Position numbers and translations under genes: made by a program | From: Akkermansiaceae bacterium UBA5689 | GTDB taxonomy: Bacteria; Verrucomicrobiota; Verrucomicrobiia; Verrucomicrobiales; Akkermansiaceae | Direction of reading: 5' to 3' | Assembly: GCA_002420305.1 (NCBI GenBank) | Contig: DIHT01000038.1 | Span: 1-13,158, forward strand | DNA length: 13,158 nt | The notes under the pieces: model-generated | Database searches by the model: none | What the model was told of the DNA's origin: nothing | Seen by the model: the letters and a program-made list of their open reading frames with translations, nothing else | In this document: in pieces, positions 1 through 6,403 of the stretch | How positions within the stretch are numbered: the first letter of the stretch is position 1 | Layout: each line of letters begins with the position of its first letter

Positions 1-33
1 CCAACTCCGGAACCAACTCCGGAATCGGAGTAA
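1..33 (+). CDS. 3' end of an unidentified gene with a PTPE-repeat tail
   Basis: The first 33 bases read in frame 1 as PTPEPTPESE followed by a TAA stop. The PTPE unit is repeated twice at the DNA level (ccaactccggaa), which is typical of a low-complexity linker or tail on an exported or envelope protein. Only the last 10 codons are visible, so no function can be given. The next gene on the same strand is a bactofilin. Bactofilin genes often sit beside M23 peptidase genes, but nothing visible here shows that this tail belongs to one. Confidence 0.5.
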   Translation, partial: PTPEPTPESE

Positions 34-186
34 GCGACTCTCTTTGGAGTTCTGGAATCTCGAGCGAATCTATTTCGGGGTCGCTCAACTTGGAACGTCT
101 GGATAACAGGGTCGTCCCGTATTGATCCGACCTTTTCTCGCGGGCCACTTGTTCACATTTCCTCACAATTACGTGTTCATCAAAAT

Positions 187-217
187 TTGACATACCTTGA
201 AGGTTCTGAGGTATTGA
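187..217 (+). promoter_or_regulatory. possible promoter for the bactofilin gene
   Basis: A perfect TTGACA (-35 consensus) lies at 187-192. The best -10 partner is TATTGA at 212-217, with a long 19-base spacer and only 3 of 6 matches. Transcription would then start almost at the GTG start codon at 224. The rest of the gap 34-223 holds only a weak inverted repeat, GAGCGA (62-67) with TCGCTC (81-86), separated by a 13-base loop and with no T run. Confidence 0.25.
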
Positions 218-223
218 ACTACC

Positions 224-754
224 GTGTTTGAGAAAATCATTAGCAAGAGCGCACCAGAGGGCACCCATGGGGTCCCTATCCCTCCACATCCTCAGCCGGA
301 AGCTTCCACAGGCAGCACAACAGGCCCTTCGGCGCCCCCCGCTCCCGGTAAGAGAAATATTCTGGGCAGTGACGTAGAAATACAAGGGGAGGTCCGCTTC
401 GAGGGAGACCTCGTTGTTGATGGCACCATAGAAGGCCGGATTGTTTCGGACGGCTCCCTCACCATCGGGGAGACCGCCCAAATCAAGGCTGAGATCACTT
501 GCGGCTCGATCACAGTCCGGGGACGAGTGGAAGGAAATATCGTCGTTAATGACCGGGTGGAAATCTGTGCCCAAGCGGAGGTCAATGGGGATATTTCAGC
601 AAATTCCCTCTCCATGGAAGCTGGTGCCGTTTTTGTCGGAAGCTCCACCATTGGAAAGGCGCGAAACACTCCAAAAATTGTGGAAACGCCCTCCAAGGCA
701 GATGACTCATTGCTCGAAGTTCCCAAGCCTGGCGAGCAAGCGCCCGCAGCCTAG
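224..754 (+). CDS. bactofilin (polymer-forming cytoskeletal protein)
   Basis: The 176-residue product has the three-part layout of bactofilins. There is a disordered, Pro/Ser/Thr-rich N-terminal tail (about residues 9-43), a central DUF583 beta-helix core (about 46-145) and a short charged, proline-containing C-terminal tail. The core shows the family's repeating glycine/valine ladder: ILGSDVEIQGEV, then GDLVVDGTIEG, then GSITVRGRVEGNI, then AEVNGDISA. Bactofilins polymerise without nucleotides into membrane-associated filaments that scaffold cell-wall enzymes, shape or polarity factors. The start is GTG at 224; GAGG at 208-211 is rather far upstream (12 bases), so ribosome binding looks weak. 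The following gene, nadA, lies 177 bases away and is not obviously related. The family call is firm; the cellular role is not shown by the sequence. Confidence 0.93.
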   Translation: MFEKIISKSAPEGTHGVPIPPHPQPEASTGSTTGPSAPPAPGKRNILGSDVEIQGEVRFEGDLVVDGTIEGRIVSDGSLTIGETAQIKAEITCGSITVRGRVEGNIVVNDRVEICAQAEVNGDISANSLSMEAGAVFVGSSTIGKARNTPKIVETPSKADDSLLEVPKPGEQAPAA

Positions 755-806
755 AGGATCATCAAGACCCGCTGCGCTCCAGCCTGATCGGCAGCTCTAG
801 CGCTTA

Positions 807-828
807 CCGGGCCGTCCAGAGGCCCCGG
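807..828 (+). other. GC-rich hairpin downstream of the bactofilin gene
   Basis: CCGGGCC (807-813) can pair with GGCCCCGG (821-828) around a 7-base loop, with one bulged base. It lies 53 bases after the bactofilin stop, where a transcription end would be expected. No run of T follows on either strand, so it does not qualify as a standard intrinsic terminator. Confidence 0.35.
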
Positions 829-931
829 GGAACAAGTCTAAAAATCGCCAACAGGAGCCTGTGGGAACCGCCTGCAAACTGGATGCGATTTCTTCTTTGC
901 CCTCCACGCCCTCATCAGCGATTCTCTTGGA

Positions 932-1876
932 GTGGCCACCGCTCCTCCAGCACTCGACCTTCGGGAAGAGATTCTCCGTCTCAAGGCCGAGCGAAATGCG
1001 GTGATCCTTGCCCACAATTACCAGATCGGCGTGATTCAGGATATCGCCGATTTTGTGGGAGACTCTCTGGGTCTCGCCTATCACGCGCAGGAAACCGATG
1101 CCGACGTGATTGCCTTCTGTGGCGTTCACTTCATGGCAGAAACCGCAAAGATCCTGAATCCGACCAAGACCGTGATTCTCCCTGACAAAGACGCTGGATG
1201 CTCTCTGGAGCAGAGCTGTCCTGCCCCGGCTCTCCAAAGCTTCTTGGAAGAACATGCCCAGCGGAACTATTATGTGATTGCCTACATCAACTGCTCAGCT
1301 GGCGTGAAGGCACTTTCGGACGTAATCTGCACTTCCGGAAATGCAATTCGCATCGTCGAGCAGGCCCCGAAGGATCGCCCAATTCTCTTCGTGCCTGATG
1401 CAAACCTCGGCGCATGGGTCATGGACAATTCCAACCGAAAAATGGACCTCTGGAAAGGCGCCTGCTATGTCCACGTCGAATTCACTCGGAACTCTATCCA
1501 GAGAATCAAGGACGAGCACCCCGGGGCATTGGTTGTTGCCCATCCCGAGTGCACCTCAGCCGTTCGTATGCTGGCAGACGAGGTCTGCTCTACCGAGAAG
1601 ATGATTACCTACTGCCGGGAAGCCCCAGCAAAAGACCTCATTGTGGTAACCGAGGGCGGGATGCTGCACCGCCTTAGAAAAGAGGTCCCCAACAAGAATC
1701 TGATCGCAGGACCCACCGAAAACTGCGCCTGTGCGGATTGCAGATACATGAAGATGAATACTCTGGAGAAACTTCATGCATGCCTCGAGAGTCTCGATCC
1801 ACAGGTCGAGATCCCAGAGGAGACTAGAAAGCTCGCGGAGGCATCCGTCATTCGCATGCTTGAGCAGTCGAGGTAG
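932..1876 (+). CDS. nadA: quinolinate synthase NadA
   Basis: NadA condenses iminoaspartate with dihydroxyacetone phosphate to give quinolinate, the second step of de novo NAD synthesis from aspartate. It is a cytoplasmic, oxygen-sensitive [4Fe-4S] enzyme. The 314-residue product carries the family signatures in order: AHNYQ (27-31), FCGVHFMAET (62-71), the AGC motif with C90, YINCSAGVKALSD (118-130), VPDANLGAWV (154-163), a WKGACYVH motif with C178, AHPEC (203-207), TEGGMLHRL (240-248) and CACADCRYMKMN (265-276). By alignment with the family, C90, C178 and C270 should hold the cluster. The length fits the three-domain bacterial/archaeal enzyme. GTG at 932 is the only ATG/GTG/TTG codon in the open frame before the HNYQ motif, so the start is well fixed even though no good Shine-Dalgarno precedes it. 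The partners nadB and nadC are not in the window. Confidence 0.97.
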   Translation: MATAPPALDLREEILRLKAERNAVILAHNYQIGVIQDIADFVGDSLGLAYHAQETDADVIAFCGVHFMAETAKILNPTKTVILPDKDAGCSLEQSCPAPALQSFLEEHAQRNYYVIAYINCSAGVKALSDVICTSGNAIRIVEQAPKDRPILFVPDANLGAWVMDNSNRKMDLWKGACYVHVEFTRNSIQRIKDEHPGALVVAHPECTSAVRMLADEVCSTEKMITYCREAPAKDLIVVTEGGMLHRLRKEVPNKNLIAGPTENCACADCRYMKMNTLEKLHACLESLDPQVEIPEETRKLAEASVIRMLEQSR

Positions 1877-1986
1877 GCCTTTTCCCACTTTCCCCAGTTT
1901 AGCCGTGCCGTTCGACCGAGGGCTACCGCCCTTTGACTCGACAGTTCACTACTTCAGGGTTAAGCTCCCCTCCTCCATCAAAGACC

Positions 1987-3042
1987 ATGAAGCTCATTCA
2001 AAACGCAGCGATTCCTGCCGCCTTTCTTCTCTTCAGCGGAAGTCTTTTCGCTCAAGACACCCCCTCTCCAGCCAAGAGCACTGGGGCCGATAAATCTCCG
2101 CCTGCCCCCGCCGTTCCCGCAAAGGTTGCGGAGCCAGAAGTAACCATGGAGGCAGAAGAGATCCGAACAAAAACATCTTATGGCTTTGGGTATCGGAACG
2201 GTCGGACTTTCGTAAACCAGACCGGGCGTTACGGGCTCCAGCTAGATGACCTGGACCGGGAGCAATTCTTGAAAGGGCTTTTCGATGCGCTCGAGCTGAA
2301 GGAGTCCGAGATCGAACAGGAAAAAATCAATGAGGCCCTGAATCAGCTTAGCCTCGTGATCAAGGAGCGCGAAAAAAAGGTTGCCGCAGAAAACCTCACA
2401 GAAGGCACGGCATTCCTGGCTGAGAATAAAAAGCGAGAGGGAATCATCACCACCGAAAGTGGCCTTCAATATGAAATCCTGAAGAAGGGGGAAGGTGAGG
2501 TTGCACCCGCTCCTCCAAGTGGCCAGCGCCCAACTAAACAATATATGACCGTTTATACTGGAACATTGCTTGATGGAACCGAGTTCGATTCGTCGCAGGG
2601 AAAAGCAACTGCGATGTCTCTGAACGTCATTCCCGGATTCAAAGAGGCCCTGACTCAGATGCCGGTAGGATCCAAGTGGAAGCTCTTCATTCCGGCTGAC
2701 CTCGCCTACAAGGAAAGTCGACGCAGTGCAAAGCTCGGCCCCAACAGCACGCTGATCTTCGAGCTTGAGCTCACGGAACTAAAGGATCTCCCCAAACCCC
2801 CTGCTCGCCCCCTGACACGTCCGACTCCTCAGGGAGGCCGCTCGGTCTCTCCTCCAACTCCCGGTCGCCCTGGCGCCAGAGCGGTGTCTCCTCCTGTGCG
2901 GGTTCCGGCGAAACCCGGAACCGGGAAGGCTCGTGCCGTATCTCCTCCCGTAAGAATCCCGATCCCTCCTGCCAAGCAACAGCCTAACCCGCCCACACCG
3001 GCACCCCCAAAACCCGGGGCAGGAGCACCAAAAACGAAATAA
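1987..3042 (+). CDS. exported FKBP-type peptidyl-prolyl cis-trans isomerase with proline-rich tail
   Basis: This is a predicted periplasmic folding catalyst of the Mip/FkpA type, which isomerises Xaa-Pro bonds. I start it at ATG 1987 rather than at an upstream TTG (1933), because this places a Sec signal peptide at the N-terminus (hydrophobic residues 6-21, likely cleavage after SLFA22). The 351-residue product then has a low-complexity linker (24-55) and a helical, charged FKBP_N-type dimerisation region (about 63-155, starting SYGFGYRNG). The FKBP domain (about 158-266) shows YTGTLLDGTEFDSS (190-203), VIPGFKEAL (214-222) and LGPNSTLIFELEL (250-262). The usual Trp of the VIPGW motif is Phe here, a known kind of variation. 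Residues 267-351 form an unusual Pro/Arg-rich tail with three RxVSPP repeats (285, 298, 316) that typical FkpA/Mip proteins lack. The gene is 110 bases downstream of nadA on the same strand. Confidence 0.92.
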   Translation: MKLIQNAAIPAAFLLFSGSLFAQDTPSPAKSTGADKSPPAPAVPAKVAEPEVTMEAEEIRTKTSYGFGYRNGRTFVNQTGRYGLQLDDLDREQFLKGLFDALELKESEIEQEKINEALNQLSLVIKEREKKVAAENLTEGTAFLAENKKREGIITTESGLQYEILKKGEGEVAPAPPSGQRPTKQYMTVYTGTLLDGTEFDSSQGKATAMSLNVIPGFKEALTQMPVGSKWKLFIPADLAYKESRRSAKLGPNSTLIFELELTELKDLPKPPARPLTRPTPQGGRSVSPPTPGRPGARAVSPPVRVPAKPGTGKARAVSPPVRIPIPPAKQQPNPPTPAPPKPGAGAPKTK

Positions 3043-3190
3043 ACTCGCTAGACCGACCCAAGGGGTCCGCGACCTCATGGGGAAGGCCCTTAAGCCCTAC
3101 TGTATCCTCGAGGAAAGAATCCGAGAGATTCCAATGCGGCATCTTCATTCATCGCCCCGGTAAGTCCAAAATTATCGGGGGCACGATCCG

Positions 3191-4270
3191 TTGAAAAAAT
3201 TATTATTCCTTCTCATTTGTTCCATCCCGGAAACACGAGGAGGTTTTGCCCGTGCTTGTAACCTCCTACGTGCTGGGGTTTCTTTACCGCTCACTATTCT
3301 GCTCTCCGGGTTCATCCTCTCGGGGTGTAGTGGACAGTCCCAACCATGTAAGAAGCCCTCCGGCAAGCAGGTCGCCCATTCAGCAGATCCCTATCTCGCC
3401 GCTGAGTCCTATTCGTCTTTCGACCATTCTCATTTCCCGTTTCGAAAATGGCTCCCACTGAATGGCTCTAAACCATCCATAATCGTAATTGGGCTTCACG
3501 GCATATCCGGCGCTTCGCAGGACTTCCAAAATCTTGGCACACATCTCCAGGAGTCCACGCAAGGAGTTGCGGTCTACGCTCCTGAGCTCCGTGGACAGGG
3601 CAATGACCCCGTGACCTCCCGGCGTGGAGACATTCAATCCCGGGAAGACTGGATCAATGATTTACGAACCTTCACTCGTCTCGTTCGACAGCAACATCCT
3701 CAGGCATATATCATCTGGCATGGCGAAAGCATGGGTGCTCTCATCGCGTTGCATGGCCTCGCAAGTTCCCCAGATATACGTTCCGGATGTAACGCTCTGG
3801 TGCTCTCATCGCCTATCGTGGGAATTCATCGGGAAGTCCCCAGCTGGAAAAGGAAGATCCTGCGCCTCGCCTCCGGACTCCTTCCGCGGATAAAAATCTC
3901 TCTTGAAACTCTCGGGGGGAAAGACGAGGTCCTCGTCACCAATGACTCCATTCATCAGGAGCAATCCGCTAGCAATCCGTATCACGTTCCGGCCTTCACA
4001 TTGCGGCTACTCAACACCCTTGGGGGCATGATTGAGTCGTCACCCCAATGCGCAAAAACAATAAGCCTTCCTGTCCTGATACTACACGGTGGGCATGATA
4101 TCTTCTCGCGACCCGACGCCGTCCAAGCATTCTCAGAGCAATTCTCACAGTCCAACAGTGTCAGGCGCAATTTTTATCCAGAGAGTTATCATCTCTTGTT
4201 ATACGGTCATGAGCGAAACCGAATTCTCTCCGATATCAGCGAGTGGATCCTGTCCCTGAGCCTGCCCTGA
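3191..4270 (+). CDS. alpha/beta hydrolase (monoacylglycerol lipase/S33 type), probable lipoprotein
   Basis: The product is a serine hydrolase of the Hydrolase_4/serine aminopeptidase S33 group, related to monoacylglycerol lipases and lysophospholipases; its substrate cannot be read from sequence. It shows the oxyanion-side motif GLHGISG (101-107), the nucleophile elbow HGESMG with Ser180, ILHGGHD with Asp303, and SYHLLLYGHERN with His334. These form a complete catalytic triad. A lipobox LSGC (43-46) after a hydrophobic run suggests export and lipidation at Cys46. The start is uncertain: TTG 3191 gives 359 residues and a 45-residue pre-lipobox region, much longer than normal. No other ATG, GTG or TTG lies in frame before the lipobox, while a strong GAGGAGG (3237-3243) sits inside this stretch. 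It may be cotranscribed with the small lipoprotein gene 62 bases downstream. Confidence 0.85.
   Translation: MKKLLFLLICSIPETRGGFARACNLLRAGVSLPLTILLSGFILSGCSGQSQPCKKPSGKQVAHSADPYLAAESYSSFDHSHFPFRKWLPLNGSKPSIIVIGLHGISGASQDFQNLGTHLQESTQGVAVYAPELRGQGNDPVTSRRGDIQSREDWINDLRTFTRLVRQQHPQAYIIWHGESMGALIALHGLASSPDIRSGCNALVLSSPIVGIHREVPSWKRKILRLASGLLPRIKISLETLGGKDEVLVTNDSIHQEQSASNPYHVPAFTLRLLNTLGGMIESSPQCAKTISLPVLILHGGHDIFSRPDAVQAFSEQFSQSNSVRRNFYPESYHLLLYGHERNRILSDISEWILSLSLP
3237..3243 (+). promoter_or_regulatory. strong Shine-Dalgarno-like GAGGAGG inside the hydrolase gene's 5' end
   Basis: GAGGAGG is among the best ribosome-binding matches in the window and is followed 8 bases later by GTG at 3252. 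That GTG is in a different frame from the lipobox and the hydrolase. The out-of-frame ORF ends after about 70 codons and resembles nothing. The match may be chance, or a sign that the annotated start or the reading frame here is not right. Confidence 0.3.
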
Positions 4271-4332
4271 TGAGGACAAGATTACGATTGCATTAAGAAG
4301 ATGAATATGGACAGCTTTCAAGAGGTCGGAAG

Positions 4333-4653
4333 ATGAGTAACTCATTGATCATCACACTCAGCACAGCCGGGATGGCCTTACTCATCTGTTCCTGCGCGAC
4401 TTCGCCGACTGACAAGGAAAAATGGGAATCTCCACTCGTTCAGACCGGAGAAAAACAAGAGAACCCACCTGTCCAGCCCTCCATTACTCTTCCGCAGGAA
4501 GATCCCTTTCGCTCTCCTGACGTTACCAGATCTCTCCCGGGATCATCACCTGCCTTTCGCGCTCCACGAAAACCCGTGGTGCCCCGGCCCCCCGTAGTTT
4601 CTCCAATCACGCAGCCTGCGCCTAGCTCCTCTCTACCGGATACGGAGGAGTGA
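4333..4653 (+). CDS. small proline-rich lipoprotein of unknown function
   Basis: A 106-residue product with a short hydrophobic signal (residues 5-18) ending in the lipobox ICSC (Cys21), so it is probably lipidated and held on the outer or inner membrane. The rest is hydrophilic and disordered, rich in Pro, Ser and charged residues, with no domain I recognise; the end (about 70-106) is almost all Pro/Val/Arg/Ser. The start ATG has a fair Shine-Dalgarno AGAGG at 4321-4325, seven bases upstream, one of the few clear ones in the window. It follows the lipoprotein-like hydrolase gene by 62 bases on the same strand, so the two may form a transcription unit. It converges with the next gene, leaving only 17 bases between the stops. 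Confidence 0.65.
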   Translation: MSNSLIITLSTAGMALLICSCATSPTDKEKWESPLVQTGEKQENPPVQPSITLPQEDPFRSPDVTRSLPGSSPAFRAPRKPVVPRPPVVSPITQPAPSSSLPDTEE

Positions 4654-4670
4654 CCTGGTGGGAGATCGCG

Positions 4671-5063
4671 TCAGCGGCAGAAACGCTCGCTCGTAAAGCG
4701 AAGACCCTTCCCCGGTATCCTCTTCCCTGGAAAAACCGAAAACCTGCCAGATATGCCTGTGTAGTTTCCCAGATTCCACTGACTATATCTCGGAAAAGAC
4801 CACCGGTGGAACCCTTGACCAAATTGAGACCCTCGGCGAATTACTCTCCTCTGAGATCTTGTAAGCGCGATCCGCTCTCGGATCACCCATGCAGGCTCCC
4901 AAGAGGGAGGCTCACCCGCAGGCTTCGATTCCTTCCAGACCTTGTTCACCCGCTTGACGATCTCCCCCGAAGCGTCATACCATACCTCATCACCAGTGCT
5001 TTCCGCGGTAGCGGCACAAAAAGCAATTCCAGGACACACGAGGATCACCGACCACAATCTCAT
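4671..5063 (-). CDS. small secreted protein of unknown function
   Basis: A 130-residue product, with ATG at 5063 reading leftwards and stop TGA at 4671-4673. Residues 1-20 look like a Sec signal peptide (MR, then a hydrophobic stretch, likely cleavage after ATA20). The mature part begins with an acidic, aromatic segment (DEVWYDASGEIVKRV, 25-39), then WEPAWVIRERIAL (55-67). It ends in a basic, Gly/Tyr/Trp/Phe-rich half (about 69-130) without a hydrophobic core, so it may be a short envelope protein or an unstructured binder. I do not recognise a family. Competing reading frames of similar length exist on the + strand (4650-5078), but they lack a signal peptide and look like shadows (Arg/Pro/Ser-rich). 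There is no Shine-Dalgarno. It is divergent from the RNA methyltransferase gene with 59 bases between the starts. Confidence 0.55.
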   Translation of the reverse strand: MRLWSVILVCPGIAFCAATAESTGDEVWYDASGEIVKRVNKVWKESKPAGEPPSWEPAWVIRERIALTRSQRRVIRRGSQFGQGFHRWSFPRYSQWNLGNYTGISGRFSVFPGKRIPGKGLRFTSERFCR

Positions 5064-5122
5064 CTTAAAGTGTATTGATGCGGAACCACCCTAGGGGCCC
5101 AATCTCTTTCTGACAACCCGAA

Positions 5123-6403
5123 GTGAGTGGGCAAATGGCTGAGAGCATAAAACCCCCAAGGAAATTCAGGCCGGAACCCTTCAGCTATCACGAAGTTGTG
5201 GAGCTGGAGATCGACTCCCTGTCCAACCTCGGCGCCGGTGTCGGAAGAATGCTGCTCTCGGGCCCGTCCAGCGAGGAAGGCGAACGAAACTGGGTGATAT
5301 TCGTGCCGTTTAGTCTCCCAGGCGAGCGAGTAAGAGCTCGAATCTGGAAAAACGAATCTAGCTGTTCCCACGCAGACCTTGTGGAAGTTATTAGCCACAA
5401 CTCCAGTCGCCAGCAGCCCCGTTGCTCCCTCTTCACCACCTGCGGAGGCTGTCAGTATCAACACCTGGATTATCAGGAACAACTCCGTTGGAAACAGCAG
5501 CAGGTAACCGAGCTCCTTGAGCGCATGGCGGGGATTAGTCACCCTGTCGAGAAGGCGATCCCTTCTCCGGAGCCATGGAACTATCGATCTAAAATCACTC
5601 CCCATTTTCAGAAGCCACGCCCGGATCGAGACCTCAATATAGGATTCCTGTCAACAGGATCACGCAACCGAATTATCGACGTTCCTCAATGTGATATTGC
5701 CATGAAGGCTCTCAATGAGGCTCTCCCGGAAGAGCGACTTCGAATTCAGCAAACTGCCGCACAGGGCAAGTTTCGAAAGGGTGCTACTTTGCTACTTCGA
5801 GCCACGTCAGCAAGTGTCCACACGAACCCCCGAGAAGTTGTCGAAGAACAAGTGGGCGACCTCAAGTTTCGCTTCCTCGCCGGAGATTTTTTTCAGAATA
5901 ACCCCTTTATTCTTCCGGCTTTTGTTGACTATGTCGCCGGAGAAGCCGCCACCTCCAATCGCTTCCTCGTCGACGCTTACTGCGGCTCCGGACTTTTCGC
6001 TCTCTCCTTGGCGCGATACTTCGAATCCGTGGCCGGAGTGGAAGTCTCCGAATCCTCAGCGGACTGGGCTCGACAGAATGCCCGCCAGAATAATCTTGAA
6101 AACGTCACGATTCTGGCAGCTTCCGCAGAACACATCTTTGAACAGGTGACCTTTCCGGCAGACCGGACCTCCGTTATCGTTGACCCGCCCCGGAAAGGAT
6201 GCGGTGAGGATTTCCTCCAACAGCTCTTTTCCTTCAAGCCTCAGAGAGTGGTCTACGTGTCCTGTAATCCAGCCACCCAGATACGAGACCTTCAGGCATT
6301 CAACGCTAACGGTTACTCGTTGTGCAAGGTCCAGCCATTTGACCTCTTCCCCCAGACCAAACACCTCGAATGTGTCGCAACCCTCGAGCGAACCCCTTCC
6401 TGA
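5123..6403 (+). CDS. 23S rRNA/tRNA 5-methyluridine methyltransferase, RlmD (RumA)-like, with Fe-S cluster
   Basis: This is a class I SAM-dependent RNA methyltransferase of the RlmD/RlmC/TrmA (m5U) family, acting on a uridine C5 in rRNA or tRNA in the cytoplasm. The 426-residue layout matches RlmD-type enzymes. A TRAM-like OB domain comes first (about 25-90, with LSNLGAGVGR at 33-42). Next are the [4Fe-4S] ligands in the pattern C101-x5-C107-x2-C110 and C190, and FFQNN (256-260) before the Rossmann fold. The SAM motif is DAYCGSG (284-290), followed by DPPRKG (354-359), the catalytic nucleophile C381 in SCNP, and the general-base Glu in HLEC (E416). All key residues are present. The target uridine (for example U1939 versus U747 in E. 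coli numbering) cannot be told from sequence, so I leave the symbol blank. ATG at 5135, four codons in, is an equally possible start. The stop abuts that of the convergent kinase gene. Confidence 0.92.
   Translation: MSGQMAESIKPPRKFRPEPFSYHEVVELEIDSLSNLGAGVGRMLLSGPSSEEGERNWVIFVPFSLPGERVRARIWKNESSCSHADLVEVISHNSSRQQPRCSLFTTCGGCQYQHLDYQEQLRWKQQQVTELLERMAGISHPVEKAIPSPEPWNYRSKITPHFQKPRPDRDLNIGFLSTGSRNRIIDVPQCDIAMKALNEALPEERLRIQQTAAQGKFRKGATLLLRATSASVHTNPREVVEEQVGDLKFRFLAGDFFQNNPFILPAFVDYVAGEAATSNRFLVDAYCGSGLFALSLARYFESVAGVEVSESSADWARQNARQNNLENVTILAASAEHIFEQVTFPADRTSVIVDPPRKGCGEDFLQQLFSFKPQRVVYVSCNPATQIRDLQAFNANGYSLCKVQPFDLFPQTKHLECVATLERTPS

Noticed and set aside
3055..3067. 5-bp stem GACCC/GGGTC with a 3-base loop after the FKBP gene
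   Set aside because: Short stem and no T run, so it cannot be supported as a terminator.
3077..3163. 28-codon ATG frame between the FKBP and hydrolase genes
   Set aside because: Too short, no ribosome site and no distinctive sequence.
4650..5078. + strand ORF of 142 codons whose GTG overlaps the stop of the small lipoprotein gene (GTGA)
   Set aside because: The overlap looks like translational coupling, but the protein is Arg/Pro/Ser-rich with no signal or domain, and the opposite strand carries a frame with a convincing signal peptide.
5060..5605. - strand ORF of 181 codons opposite the RNA methyltransferase
   Set aside because: It lies antisense to the TRAM and Fe-S part of a clear RNA methyltransferase, so it is a shadow frame.
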